Both the position numbers and the translations under genes were made by a program. From the NCBI RefSeq assembly GCF_000020725.1, contig NC_011146.1, positions 3,719,501-3,783,500 on the forward strand: DNA of 64,000 bases, read 5' to 3'. Of this stretch, positions 53,170 through 61,074 are shown in pieces. Under the pieces are notes generated by a model. That model saw only the letters and a list, made by a program, of their open reading frames with translations. It had not been told where the DNA came from and did not search any database. Position 1 is the first letter of the stretch, and every line of letters begins with the position of its first letter. The DNA comes from Citrifermentans bemidjiense Bem. GTDB taxonomy: Bacteria > Desulfobacterota > Desulfuromonadia > Geobacterales > Geobacteraceae.

Positions 53170-53745
53170 ATGGGAAAAGCGGTCCTGTACGTTCGCGACG
53201 AAGAGCTTCTGGAAAGCCTAAAAAACAGGCTCAGTGAGAGGGGATATGCTGAAATAATAGCTTCAGGCAGCGCCGGCGAGCTTTTGGTGGACGCCTTAGA
53301 GCAGCGCCCCGAGGTGGCCGTAATCGAGTATGCCGACGGCGACCGGGAGATAGGAGCTACGGTGAAGCGGCTCTGGGACAAGCTCGGCATCCCGATCATC
53401 ATGATCGCGCAGAGCTGCGACCTTCAGGAGGTGCAGGAGTGGGGCGAGTCGCTGGTTTCCACCATCCTGGCGAAGCCGGTGCGGGAAGAGGAGCTGGTGG
53501 CGGCGCTGGTCCTCTCGGTCGCGGCGGCGCGCCGGGTGGAGCGGCTCAAGGAAGAGGTCTCCACGCTGAAAGAGAGCATCGAGAGCAGGAAGGTGATCGA
53601 GAAGGCCAAGGGGCGCCTGATGGAGCGGGACAAGCTCTCGGAGGCCGAGGCTTTCCGGAGGATGCAAAGGCTCGCCATGGATCGCAGGATTTCCATGCGA
53701 CAGTTGGCGGACGCGATCCTCTTGACCGACAGTATCGGGGGGTGA
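53170..53745 (+). CDS. ANTAR-domain RNA-binding antiterminator with atypical receiver
   Basis: The 191-residue protein has a receiver-like N-terminal domain (1-120), a coiled-coil linker (about 120-145, VERLKEEVSTLKESIESRK) and an ANTAR domain (about 140-190: KVIEKAKGRLMERDKLSEAEAFRRMQRLAMDRRISMRQLADAIL). ANTAR domains bind tandem stem-loops in leader RNAs and prevent termination. The usual acceptor aspartate position reads VIEYADGD, so glutamate may replace it and the receiver may not be phosphorylated. AAGGGGG precedes the ATG at 53170. No kinase is adjacent except those in the divergent exporter string. Confidence 0.88.
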   Translation: MGKAVLYVRDEELLESLKNRLSERGYAEIIASGSAGELLVDALEQRPEVAVIEYADGDREIGATVKRLWDKLGIPIIMIAQSCDLQEVQEWGESLVSTILAKPVREEELVAALVLSVAAARRVERLKEEVSTLKESIESRKVIEKAKGRLMERDKLSEAEAFRRMQRLAMDRRISMRQLADAILLTDSIGG

Positions 53746-53755
53746 AGCTTTCTGG

Positions 53756-53784
53756 TTGACACATCGCCAGTCATTACCTATATT
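53756..53784 (+). promoter_or_regulatory. Sigma70 promoter for the riboswitch-htpX-terC transcript
   Basis: TTGACA at 53756-53761 and TATATT at 53779-53784 are 17 bases apart. The transcript would start a few bases before the riboswitch aptamer at 53796. Confidence 0.8.
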
Positions 53785-53795
53785 TCACAAAGTAT

Positions 53796-53906
53796 AAAGG
53801 GGAGTAGCAATCGGTTACCACGGCAACCGACCTGTGTTCGTCAAGACGGCTGACAAAGCCCGGACACGGGGCGATGACACCTGTCAGAGCATGCAAGACC
53901 TTTATC
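53796..53906 (+). promoter_or_regulatory. yybP-ykoY manganese riboswitch
   Basis: The sequence has the hallmarks of the yybP-ykoY class: AAAGGGGAGTAGC at the 5' side (53796-53808), TTCGTCAA in the middle and GCAAGACCTTT at the 3' side (53893-53903), joined by helices such as CGGTT-ACCACGGC-AACCG. The closing stem P1 pairs TAAAGG with CCTTTA. Known members sense Mn2+. The 3' strand of P1 (CCTTTA) is also part of the following terminator stem, so Mn2+-stabilised P1 should block termination and switch the operon on. The second gene is TerC-like, as in the riboswitch-controlled alx gene of E. coli. Confidence 0.9.
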
Positions 53907-53942
53907 CAGTGCCGACGCGCCTGGATAAAGGTCTTTTTATTT
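53897..53942 (+). terminator. Riboswitch expression-platform terminator
   Basis: GACCTTTATCCAG at 53897-53909 pairs perfectly with CTGGATAAAGGTC at 53921-53933, followed by TTTTTATTT. Its first half overlaps the riboswitch P1 stem, so the two structures exclude each other. Confidence 0.92.
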
Positions 53943-53985
53943 GACCTGCCGGCTACTGTCAGTTCGACCGCAAAGGAGGTACGTC

Positions 53986-54828
53986 ATGAACAGATTCAAG
54001 ACTGCCGTTCTACTTACTTCTCTCACCTTGTTGATGGTAGGGCTCGGCGGAGCGATCGGGGGGCAAGGGGGAATGTACCTGGCCTTCCTGATGGCCTTGG
54101 CCATGAACTTCTTTTCCTACTGGTTCTCGGACAAGATCGTCTTGCGCATGTACGGCGCGCGCGAGATAAGCGAGATGGAGAACCCCGCCTTTTTCGGAAT
54201 GATCCGGCGGCTCACCGTGCAGGCCGGCCTGCCCATGCCGCGGGTCTACATCATCCCCTCGGAGAGCCCGAACGCCTTCGCCACCGGCAGAAACCCCGAG
54301 CATGCGGCTGTGGCCGCGACCGAGGGTATCATGCGCATCCTCACCCCAGAGGAGCTGGAAGGGGTGATGGCCCACGAACTGAGCCACGTCGCCAACCGGG
54401 ACATCCTGATCTCCACCATAGCGGCCACCATCGCCGGGGCCATTTCCATGCTGGCCAACATGGCGCAGTGGGCGGCCATCTTCGGGCACAGAAGCGACGA
54501 CGAGGAAGGCGGTGGCGTGATCGGCACCCTGGCACTAGCCATCCTGGCGCCGATCGCCGCCATGCTGATCCAGCTTGCCGTTTCCAGATCGCGCGAGTAT
54601 ATGGCCGACGAAGGGGGCGCCAAGCTCTGCGGCCACCCCCGCTCGCTCGCCAATGCGCTGAGAAAGCTGGACCAGGCCTCTCACCTGCTCCCGATGCAGG
54701 AAGCGCGGCCGGCCACAGCACACATGTTCATCGTGAATCCCCTCACCGCGGGCGGTATCGCCAAGCTCTTTTCCACCCATCCGCCGATGGAGGAGAGGAT
54801 CGCGAGACTCGAGCAGATGGGGCGTTAG
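53986..54828 (+). CDS. htpX: HtpX-type membrane zinc protease
   Basis: The 280-residue protein has two N-terminal membrane helices (about 5-22 and 26-43), the zinc-binding HELSHV motif near 128-133, two more helices (about 143-163 and 178-200), the downstream REYMADE that gives the third zinc ligand, and the tail [19 protein letters not shown]. HtpX degrades damaged membrane proteins. AAAGGAGG precedes the ATG at 53986. It is the first gene after the Mn2+ riboswitch, so its level should follow manganese, an uncommon link that suggests envelope repair or protease metallation under Mn2+ excess. Confidence 0.94.
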   Translation: MNRFKTAVLLTSLTLLMVGLGGAIGGQGGMYLAFLMALAMNFFSYWFSDKIVLRMYGAREISEMENPAFFGMIRRLTVQAGLPMPRVYIIPSESPNAFATGRNPEHAAVAATEGIMRILTPEELEGVMAHELSHVANRDILISTIAATIAGAISMLANMAQWAAIFGHRSDDEEGGGVIGTLALAILAPIAAMLIQLAVSRSREYMADEGGAKLCGHPRSLANALRKLDQASHLLPMQEARPATAHMFIVNPLTAGGIAKLFSTHPPMEERIARLEQMGR

Positions 54829-54840
54829 AAGGAGGTTTAT

Positions 54841-55764
54841 TTGTCTACCAGGGAAATGATGTGGGTTGCCTTCGCAGCCGTCATCACCGTCATGTTCGTG
54901 CTGGACCTGTTCGTCTTCAACCGCAAGAGCCACGAGATCAAGTTTCGCGAGGCGCTCGCCTGGACCACCGTGTGGGTGGGGCTGGCCCTCGCCTTCAACG
55001 CCGGGATCGGATACTTCATGGGGCCGGCGAAGGCGCTGGAGTTCTTTACCGGCTATATCATCGAGGAGTCCCTGTCGGTCGACAACCTCTTCGTCTTCAT
55101 CATGATCTTCTCCTACTTCAAGATCTCGAAGGCGCAGCAGCCCAAGATCCTCAAATGGGGGATCATCGGCGCGCTGGTGATGAGGGGGATCTTCATACTG
55201 GTGGGGATCGAGCTGATCGAGCGGTTCCACTGGATGATCTACATCTTCGGGGGGATCCTGATCTACACCGGGATCAAGATGGCCTTCGGCGGGGACGACG
55301 AAGTCGAGCCGGAGAAAAATCCGCTGGTTCGCCTGGTGAGGCGTTTCATGCCCATCACCAAAAGGATCTGGAGGGACAGGTTTTTCATCAAGAGGCACGG
55401 CGTGTGGGCGGCGACCCCGCTGTTTCTGACCCTGGTGGTGGTGGAGTCGAGCGACGTCATCTTCGCCGTCGACTCGATACCCGCCGTACTCGCCGTGACC
55501 CACGACCCGTTCATCGTGTACAGCTCCAACATCTTCGCCATCATGGGGCTGCGCTCCCTGTACTACCTGCTGGCCCACGTGATGGAGATGTTCGTTTACC
55601 TGAAGCTGGGGGTCTCCTTCATCCTCGCCTTCGTCGGGGCCAAGATGCTTCTCGTGGACGTCGTCGAGATCCCGCTGCAGCTGTCCCTGGGCTTCATCAT
55701 CGGGACGCTGGTAATATCCATCCTCACTTCCGTGCTGCTCGCGAAGAAGCAGCACCGAGAATAA
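54841..55764 (+). CDS. TerC/Alx-family membrane protein (likely Mn2+ exporter)
   Basis: The 307-residue protein starts at a TTG with AAGGAGG four bases upstream. It has about eight or nine membrane helices and TerC marks: DLFVFNRKSHEIKFREALAWT, then EESLSVDNLFVF with conserved acidic residues inside the membrane, and VESSDVIFAVDSIPAV in the second half. Alx and its relatives export manganese and are regulated by the same riboswitch class. It lies 12 bases after htpX. Tellurite resistance, implied by the name, is not shown here. Confidence 0.92.
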   Translation: MSTREMMWVAFAAVITVMFVLDLFVFNRKSHEIKFREALAWTTVWVGLALAFNAGIGYFMGPAKALEFFTGYIIEESLSVDNLFVFIMIFSYFKISKAQQPKILKWGIIGALVMRGIFILVGIELIERFHWMIYIFGGILIYTGIKMAFGGDDEVEPEKNPLVRLVRRFMPITKRIWRDRFFIKRHGVWAATPLFLTLVVVESSDVIFAVDSIPAVLAVTHDPFIVYSSNIFAIMGLRSLYYLLAHVMEMFVYLKLGVSFILAFVGAKMLLVDVVEIPLQLSLGFIIGTLVISILTSVLLAKKQHRE

Positions 55765-55842
55765 AAACAGGGGCTAGGGATCGGGGGCTAGGGGCTGGAA
55801 AAACCAATCCCCAGTCCCTGCTTTTCCCTAGCCCCTGTTTTT
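55763..55842. terminator. Long inverted repeat ending two convergent genes
   Basis: AAAAACAGGGGCTAGGGA at 55763-55780 is matched perfectly by TCCCTAGCCCCTGTTTTT at 55825-55842, so an 18-bp stem can form on either strand, with a T5 at each far end. The right arm contains the stop codon and last codons of the convergent gene at 55828. It contains the same AACAGGGGCTAG word as the end of the Nudix gene at 42961. Confidence 0.85.
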
Positions 55843-57129
55843 CGCGATTCTCACCTTGGTGATGCCGGTGCGGGTGACTTCCTCGCAGATCAGGGTGAAC
55901 TCCCCCAACTGGATCTGCTCGCCCTGCTCCGGGAACCCGCCGATACGGTTCAGTATCAGCCCGGCCAGGGTGTCGAAGGGAAGATCCTCGCCAAGATCCA
56001 TCTCCAGCAGGTCCTCCAGGTCGGAAACGGAAATGAAGGCGTCCACGAGGTAGCTCCCGTCGGCCAAGATCTGCACCGTGCTCGGCTCGCCGACATCGTG
56101 CTCGTCCTCGATCTCGCCGACCAATTCCTCGAGCAGGTCCTCGGTGGTCACTATGCCGCTGATGCTGCCGTACTCATCCACTACAAAAGCCATGTGCACG
56201 CGGGTTTTCTGCATCTCCTTCAAGAGTTCGCTCACCTTCTTCCCCTCGGGGACGAAGAAGGGGGGACGGACGATGGAGCGGATGTCGAAATCCGGCTCGC
56301 GCACCATCCTCCCCAAGAGGTCCTTGCCGTGGATGAAGCCGACCGTCTCCTCGATGCTCCCGACGTAAACCGGGTAGCGGGAATACATGTTGTCCAGGAC
56401 CTCGTTCAGGATCTCCTCGTTGGAAAGGTTGAGGTCGAAGGCGACCACCCTGGTGCGGGGGACCATCACCTCTCGTACCGCGGTATGGGTGAAGTCGAAG
56501 AGGTTGTCGATGAAGGTGTGCTCGGCCTCGCTGAAGATGCCGCTCTCATGCCCCTCGGCGACGATATGCTGCACCTCCTCCCGCGTCATGAAGGCCTTTC
56601 CCTCCCCCTTGATCCGGAACAGCGCCAAGGCCGCCTTGGTGGAGTAGCTGAGCACCGAGACCAGGACAGCCGCAACCCTCGCCAGGAAGGTGATGGTCTT
56701 GGCGACCCGAAGCGCCACCGTGTCGGCATACTGCAGGCCGATGGTCTTGGGGACCAGCTCTCCCAGGATGAGCTGGAGATACGAGATGACTGCGACCACC
56801 ATGGTGAGGGAGAGCGGTTCGGCGGCGTTGCGGATCATGGCGAAGGGGGATACCTGCAGGATGGGGCGGATGTAGTCGACCGCTATCACGCCCCCCACCG
56901 CGGAGGCGGTCGATCCGACCACGGTGACCCCGATCTGCACGATGGCCAGCAGGCGGTGCGGATCCTTCTGCAGGGATTCAACGAGCGCGGCACGCTGGTC
57001 CCCCAGGGCGACCAGTTGCGCAACACGGCTCTTTCTGATGGAGATGATGGCGAATTCGGCGCAGGAGAAAAATCCGTTCAGCAGGATGAGGATGGCGATG
57101 ACAAGCAGTTCGACGAAGATTGTGTCCAA
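55828..57129 (-). CDS. CNNM/CorC-type membrane protein (DUF21, CBS pair, CorC_HlyC)
   Basis: The 433-residue protein starts with a DUF21 domain (about 1-195; four helices and NGFFSCAEFAIISIRKSR), then two CBS domains (about 215-330: VREVMVPRTRVVAFDLN; VHMAFVVDEYGSISGIVTTEDLLEELVGEI) and a CorC_HlyC domain (about 345-430: LADGSYLVDAFISVSDLEDLL; TLAGLILNRIGGFPEQGE). Related proteins transport or regulate Mg2+, Co2+ or other cations; the old name hemolysin is misleading. The last residues NRG come from an AACAGGGGCTAG repeat. It is convergent with the Mn2+-controlled TerC gene. Confidence 0.92.
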   Translation of the reverse strand: MDTIFVELLVIAILILLNGFFSCAEFAIISIRKSRVAQLVALGDQRAALVESLQKDPHRLLAIVQIGVTVVGSTASAVGGVIAVDYIRPILQVSPFAMIRNAAEPLSLTMVVAVISYLQLILGELVPKTIGLQYADTVALRVAKTITFLARVAAVLVSVLSYSTKAALALFRIKGEGKAFMTREEVQHIVAEGHESGIFSEAEHTFIDNLFDFTHTAVREVMVPRTRVVAFDLNLSNEEILNEVLDNMYSRYPVYVGSIEETVGFIHGKDLLGRMVREPDFDIRSIVRPPFFVPEGKKVSELLKEMQKTRVHMAFVVDEYGSISGIVTTEDLLEELVGEIEDEHDVGEPSTVQILADGSYLVDAFISVSDLEDLLEMDLGEDLPFDTLAGLILNRIGGFPEQGEQIQLGEFTLICEEVTRTGITKVRIAKNRG

Positions 57130-57316
57130 TTACCCTCCACTTTGATTGTCGGGGCGTCCGCCAGTGAGCTCCAGGTGGCCCGGCACCGCCGGGTGCCCCC
57201 AAGTTTCAACCGGTGCTCATTTTTCACTACTAAGCCGGCTTTTGTCAACCTTTTGTGGCGCTTAGCCCACTTTACCCATCCGTCACCGGGCGCGGCACCG
57301 TCTTTGGGCCCGGCAG

Positions 57317-57817
57317 CTACTTGCCGATCTTAAAGGAAAGCAGGAAGCGCTCCTCCCTGCACAGAAACGGTATCACCAGCGCGTCGGAACTGGAGATGCT
57401 CTCCAGCGCGTAATCGCTGCCGTAGATCACGGTCGGGATGGAGAGGTTGATGTCGGCCCCTTTGGGGGAGAAGATGTGCTTCACGTCGCCACCTACCATG
57501 TTGGCGATCTCCCCCATGGCGTCGTTGACATCCTCGTCGACTTCGGTGACGTCCATTCCCAGCATGTTTGAAGTGACCAAAAGGGCTAGTTTCTTCGGGC
57601 AGTGAATGGCAATTATGCCGGAGTGGCTCCCGGCGAGGCCGACCATGCTGGTGACCGTTTCATGAAAGGTCTGCACTGGCTTCTCAAGAGGGGGCTCGTC
57701 GACCACGTCGAGCATCACCATGGTGGAAAACACACCCTTGGTGATCTCCGCTATGCTCTTGCGCACTTCGTCTTCCGTCGTGTTGGCCTCGTTCAGGATT
57801 GCCGGATCAAGCCCCAT
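57317..57817 (-). CDS. CheX-like chemotaxis phosphatase protein
   Basis: The 166-residue protein has the CheX/CheC-family core: VTSMVGLAGSHSGIIAIHCPKKLALLVTSNMLGMD, then EVDEDVNDAMGEIANMVGGDVKHIF, with the E..N pair that forms the active site of CheY-P phosphatases. It should remove phosphate from CheY or another receiver. AGGAGGGGGG lies shortly before the ATG at 57817. No other chemotaxis gene is in the window. Confidence 0.85.
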   Translation of the reverse strand: MGLDPAILNEANTTEDEVRKSIAEITKGVFSTMVMLDVVDEPPLEKPVQTFHETVTSMVGLAGSHSGIIAIHCPKKLALLVTSNMLGMDVTEVDEDVNDAMGEIANMVGGDVKHIFSPKGADINLSIPTVIYGSDYALESISSSDALVIPFLCREERFLLSFKIGK

Positions 57818-57901
57818 GATGCCCCCCTCCTCCTAATGAATTGTTACAACAGTCTACCGTAGCCTCTAATAAAGAAAAGCAACCCCGCAAAAAGCGCGGC
57901 G

Positions 57902-59107
57902 TCAACTGACCGGGTAGGCCCCCTTGGCAAGCATGAGGCAGAAAGAATTGATCTCTGCAAATTCGCGCTCGAACACTTCCTCGACCTCCTTCTCGACCTC
58001 CGCCGCCCGCCGGCCCGGCTCCATGACGAGCTGTGCGTTGGCCATGTGCGGCCGGTCCACCCGGTCGCCAATCCGGCTCAAGAGCATGACGTGCGCCCCC
58101 TGCACCCCGGCGACGGAGTTGCAGATCTCGCGCGCCATCCGGTGCGCCAGTATGTTGTAGATCTTCCCCACGTGGCTCATGGGGTTCTTCCCGGCAGCGG
58201 CCTCGGTGCCGATGGGCCTCGCTATGGGAATCACCCCGTTCACCCGGTTCCCCCTCCCCACCTGCCCCGAATCGGCGTCTTCCGCCGAAGTCCCCAGCAG
58301 AGTGAGGTAAACCCCGCCCAGCCCGCGCCCCGGTTCGTCCAGGGTGTTGTAGTGCAGGTCGATGCGGCTGAAATGCCGTAAGCCCGCCTGCAGAAAGCGC
58401 CTCATCTCCTGCGCCACCTTTTCCTTGCGGTCGAAATACTCCCGCTCCGATTCGATGCTCCCTGCCAGAAGCGGCATGGCGACGGTCAGGTCCAGTTCGT
58501 CGCGCCGGCGCAGCCCCATTACCTTCACGTCCTCGCCCGTCTCGGGGAAAAGCTTCTTGAAGCGCTCCGAGTTCAGCTCGTGCTCCAGGGAGAGGACCGT
58601 CTTTTCCGTGGGGCTCAACGGGTAGTAACCCACCGCCGCCGAGGTGTCGTTCGCACCCCTTACCTCGCCGGCGCGGGCAAAGATGTCGGTCAGTTCCTGC
58701 GACCCGGGGGCGAGCTTGAAGCGGTACTCAAGGTGCCGCTCCGGATCGACGTTGCGCAGGTTCTTCCCGATCCACTCCTTGGCGGCGGCCAGAGCGATCT
58801 CCTGTACCGGGATCTCCTTCCCCTCGAAGCTGAAGGTGGCGCGGTCGCCGATGGTCAACTCCATCGGCTCGACGACCTCGCCGCCGCCAAAGCGCTTCTC
58901 GACGCGCCCCGCCGCCAGCAGCCCCTTGTCGATGTTGTGGTGCAGCACCGTGCCGAAAGTCTGCAGATAGGCGCGGGAAAGGGCGACCGAGATGGCATCC
59001 ATGACGCAGTCGCAGATCTGGTCCGGATGTCCGGTCCCTTTGCGCTCGACCATCTCGACGGCCTGCTCCGTTACCAGAGCTCCTTTGTACTGCTCGACGA
59101 GGAACAT
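57902..59107 (-). CDS. Archaeal-type S-adenosylmethionine synthetase
   Basis: The 401-residue protein belongs to the archaeal MAT family (AdoMet_Synthase), not to the usual bacterial MetK: VERKGTGHPDQICDCVMDAISVALSRAYL near the start, HHNIDKGLLAAGR, then GTSAEDADSGQVGRGNRVNGVIPIARP and AAAGKNPMSHVGKIYNILAHRMA. The expected reaction is methionine plus ATP to S-adenosylmethionine. It has all the family motifs and the usual length (about 400). A few bacteria carry this form, sometimes beside metK; whether metK is also present is not visible here. It stands alone, with a sulfhydrylase for methionine precursors 3 kb away. Confidence 0.92.
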   Translation of the reverse strand: MFLVEQYKGALVTEQAVEMVERKGTGHPDQICDCVMDAISVALSRAYLQTFGTVLHHNIDKGLLAAGRVEKRFGGGEVVEPMELTIGDRATFSFEGKEIPVQEIALAAAKEWIGKNLRNVDPERHLEYRFKLAPGSQELTDIFARAGEVRGANDTSAAVGYYPLSPTEKTVLSLEHELNSERFKKLFPETGEDVKVMGLRRRDELDLTVAMPLLAGSIESEREYFDRKEKVAQEMRRFLQAGLRHFSRIDLHYNTLDEPGRGLGGVYLTLLGTSAEDADSGQVGRGNRVNGVIPIARPIGTEAAAGKNPMSHVGKIYNILAHRMAREICNSVAGVQGAHVMLLSRIGDRVDRPHMANAQLVMEPGRRAAEVEKEVEEVFEREFAEINSFCLMLAKGAYPVS

Positions 59108-59249
59108 GGCACGCTCCCGGTTGAGGTTGAAGTCTAATTAAGAGAAGGAAGGTTCCTTACACATAAAAGGACAGCAGAAAGTGTATCCGAAAAAGCAATG
59201 GGTGCAATGTTTTTGGGAGGTTACAAGAGGCAGGGAGAGGTGGGTGCGA

Positions 59250-59645
59250 TCAGTGATGGCGCCTGACCACGAAGCCCCCCCGCGAGATGCGGGATTGCAG
59301 CCAGAGCCCAAGCCACGCCTTGATGACGCGGCGTGTGGCCGGGATCAGGAAGAAGATGCCGAGGAAGTCTGTGAAGAAGCCGGGGGTGGCGAGAAGGGCG
59401 CCGCCGATGAAGACCAGGGCTGCGTCCAGCATCTGGGCGGCGGGGAGCCTTCCCTGGGAGAGTTCGTCGCGGATCTTGGTGAGGATCCTCCCCCCCTGGC
59501 TCTTCATGAGCCAGGCGCCGAACAGGCTGATCGAGAGCAGGATCGCCACGGTGGCGACCCCGCCGATAACCGATCCCACCTTGATCAGCAGGTAGATCTC
59601 GATCACGGGGACGATGAGGAACACCAGGAATAGTTTGAAGTACAT
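59250..59645 (-). CDS. fxsA: FxsA-family membrane protein
   Basis: The 131-residue protein has three or four membrane helices: FLVFLIVPVIEIYLLIKVG at the start, then VIGGVATVAILLSISLFGAWLM and LATPGFFTDFLGIFFLIPATR. The PVIEIYLLIKVG and TPGFFTDFLG motifs are the FxsA signature. In E. coli FxsA overproduction relieves phage T7 exclusion by the F plasmid; its normal function is unknown. It lies 11 bases after the regulator gene and may be cotranscribed. Confidence 0.9.
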   Translation of the reverse strand: MYFKLFLVFLIVPVIEIYLLIKVGSVIGGVATVAILLSISLFGAWLMKSQGGRILTKIRDELSQGRLPAAQMLDAALVFIGGALLATPGFFTDFLGIFFLIPATRRVIKAWLGLWLQSRISRGGFVVRRHH

Positions 59646-59656
59646 GGATGTCCCTG

Positions 59657-61033
59657 CTATTTCTTCATGTCTATGCCGTAACTCTTGATCTTGCGGTGCA
59701 GGTTGCTCCGTTCAAGCTCGATGGCCTCGGCGGTCTTGGAGACGTTCCAGTCGTTCTCCTCCAGCTTCTGGATGATGAACTCCCTCTCGAACTCCTCTCG
59801 CGCCTCGCGCAGGCTGGAGAGTTCCAAGACGCTGTCGAGCTTGCCCCCCCCCGCATCCTTGCCGGCACCATCGCCGCGGAAGTAATCGGGGAGGTGGTCG
59901 ACGGTCACCGTCCCGCTGGGGGTCATGATTACCAGCCGCTCCACGATGTTCTTCAGCTCGCGCACGTTCCCCGGCCACTCGTAGCGCTTGAGCGCCTCCA
60001 TGGCCTCGGGGACGATCCGCTTCGACTCCCTCCCCTCGCGAGAACAGAAGGCATCCATGAAGTACCGGGCCAGAAGCGGTATATCGTCGCGCCGCTCCCT
60101 CAACGGCAGGACCTTGAAGGGGACCACGTTCAGCCGGTAGTAGAGGTCTTCGCGGAAGCCGCCGTTTCTGATCTCCTCCTCGAGGAGCTTGTTGGTGGCG
60201 GCGACGATGCGGACATCCACCTCCAGGGTCCGGGTTCCACCCACCCGCTCGAACTTCTTCTCCTGCAGTATCCGCAGCACCTTGGCCTGCGTCTTCAAGG
60301 ACATGTCGCCGATCTCGTCCAGAAAGAGCGTGCCGCCATCGGCCAGGTCGAATTTCCCCTTCTTCTGCGCGACAGCTCCGGTGAAAGCACCCCGCTCATG
60401 GCCGAAGAGTTCGCTCTCGATCAGTTCCTCGGGGATGGCGGCGCAGTTGATCTCGATGAAGGGCTTGTCGCGGCGCTGGCTGTGGAAATGGACCGAGCGG
60501 GCTACGAGTTCCTTTCCGGTGCCGTTCTCGCCGGTGATCAGCACCGAGGCGTTGGTCGGGGCGACGAGCCGGATCTGCTCGCCCAACTGCAGCATGGCGG
60601 CGGAATTACCGATCATCTCGTGCCCTTGCTGCACCTGGTCGCGCAGGGCGGCGTTCTCCTCCTTCAGGCGGTTCATGGCCAGGGCGTTTTCCACCGTGAC
60701 CACCACCTTCTCCAGCGAAAGCGGCTTCTCGATGAAGTCATAGGCGCCGAGCTTGGTCGATTTCACCGCCGTCTCGATGGTGCCGTGGCCGCTCATCATG
60801 ATGACGTTCAGGAAGGGGTGCGATTCCTTCAGGCGCTGCAGCGTCTCGATGCCGTCCATCTTGGGCATCCAGATGTCCAAGAGCACGAGCCCCGGTAGCT
60901 CCCGGGCGCAAAGGGCGAGCGCCTCGACGCCGTCGGCGGCGCAGACGGTCCGGTACCCCTCGTCTTCGAGGATGCCAGCCAGGGAGGATCGGATTCCCTC
61001 CTCGTCGTCAACAATCAGAATGGTCTCGGTCAT
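59657..61033 (-). CDS. NtrC-family sigma54-dependent response regulator
   Basis: The 458-residue protein has a receiver domain (1-120: VDDEEG, acceptor aspartate in LLDIWMPKMDG, lysine in FIEKPLSLEKV), an AAA+ domain (about 140-370) with Walker A GENGTGKELVARSVH, the sigma54-contacting loop GAFTGA, Walker B TLFLDEIGDM, and a C-terminal Fis-type HTH (NVSKTAEAIELERSNLHRKIKSYGID). It should activate sigma54 promoters when phosphorylated. No sensor kinase is adjacent; it lies between an aminotransferase gene and fxsA. GGAGG stands about ten bases before the ATG at 61033. Confidence 0.94.
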   Translation of the reverse strand: MTETILIVDDEEGIRSSLAGILEDEGYRTVCAADGVEALALCARELPGLVLLDIWMPKMDGIETLQRLKESHPFLNVIMMSGHGTIETAVKSTKLGAYDFIEKPLSLEKVVVTVENALAMNRLKEENAALRDQVQQGHEMIGNSAAMLQLGEQIRLVAPTNASVLITGENGTGKELVARSVHFHSQRRDKPFIEINCAAIPEELIESELFGHERGAFTGAVAQKKGKFDLADGGTLFLDEIGDMSLKTQAKVLRILQEKKFERVGGTRTLEVDVRIVAATNKLLEEEIRNGGFREDLYYRLNVVPFKVLPLRERRDDIPLLARYFMDAFCSREGRESKRIVPEAMEALKRYEWPGNVRELKNIVERLVIMTPSGTVTVDHLPDYFRGDGAGKDAGGGKLDSVLELSSLREAREEFEREFIIQKLEENDWNVSKTAEAIELERSNLHRKIKSYGIDMKK

Positions 61034-61074
61034 GGTGGTCCTAGCCTCCGGGAGGCTCCTCCGTAGCGCAACGC

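Noticed and set aside
53796-53906. GEMM (cyclic dinucleotide) riboswitch
   Set aside because: I considered it because such riboswitches are common in Geobacter, but the GGGGAGTAGC, CGTCAA and GCAAGACC segments are those of the yybP-ykoY class and the GEMM core GGACGCAAAGCC is absent.
59250-59645. Counting fxsA as part of a phage-defence region
   Set aside because: The T7 exclusion link is an overexpression effect of the E. coli protein, and the surrounding genes here are core regulators and metabolism.
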